Assembly: GCA_021772695.1 (NCBI GenBank)
Contig: JAJFLL010000180.1
Span: 1 to 6,343, forward strand
From: Deltaproteobacteria bacterium
GTDB lineage: Bacteria; UBA10199; DSSB01
Length of the DNA stretch: 6,343 nt
Reading direction: 5' to 3'
The notes under the pieces are model-generated. The model saw only the letters and a program-made list of their open reading frames with translations, was not told where the DNA came from and ran no database searches. Below, one piece after another: positions 6,269-6,343 of this stretch (the first letter of the stretch is position 1; each line of letters begins with the position of its first letter). The position numbers and the translations under genes were made by a program.

Positions 6269-6343
6269 AGTTTAAATTTATCTTCTCTGAGACAAGGGTA
6301 GGGTTGGTTCTTCAAAGAGGCGTCGACGATTATGGCAGGCTAT

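Noticed and set aside
6278..6343. Open - strand frame of 21 codons from the window edge ending in TAA, possibly the 3' end of another gene upstream of the lipoprotein gene.
   Set aside because: An open stretch of this length is expected by chance and nothing in it is recognisable; the window ends too soon to decide.
6331..6343. ATG GCA GGC TAT at the right edge of the + strand as the start of a divergent gene.
   Set aside because: Only four codons are visible and AGAGG lies too far upstream to support it.

Overview
The window comes from a Gram-negative bacterium. It carries an outer-membrane barrel protein with a signal peptide, a proteobacterial-type SrkA kinase and a Cys-rich lipoprotein of a style common in delta-proteobacterial and myxobacterial lineages. 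Base composition is about half G+C by eye. I cannot name the genus. There are no mobile elements, CRISPR arrays, tRNA or rRNA genes, and the window looks like compact chromosomal DNA.

Bases 2-2856 (+ strand): the 3' part of cinA (NMN deamidase/CinA family, cut by the window edge) overlaps by 4 bases a putative outer-membrane porin-like protein of the TorF/Gcw_chp type. That gene is followed 60 bases later by srkA, a stress-response Ser/Thr kinase. The three probably form one transcription unit, with the srkA product acting in the cytoplasm and the barrel in the outer membrane.

Bases 2857-5256 (+ strand): a recognisable promoter (TTGATC-17-TAGAAT) precedes a two-gene flotillin module. It encodes a small NfeD-like membrane protein with a C-terminal OB-fold (YqiJ/YuaF type) and a long flotillin (YqiK/FloT type) with an SPFH domain and a long coiled coil. 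These two families are routinely partners in bacterial membrane microdomains. A strong stem-loop at 5234-5256 closes the unit.

Bases 5276-6343 (- strand): two genes converge on the flotillin operon. One encodes a six-helix membrane protein that aligns well along its length with the INSIG family, known best from eukaryotic sterol sensing and also from a few bacteria. Upstream of it, with its own promoter and a strong Shine-Dalgarno, is a 58-residue Cys-rich lipoprotein gene. The INSIG-like gene beside a flotillin/NfeD operon is the most interesting feature: it places a lipid-sensing fold next to a membrane-microdomain module.
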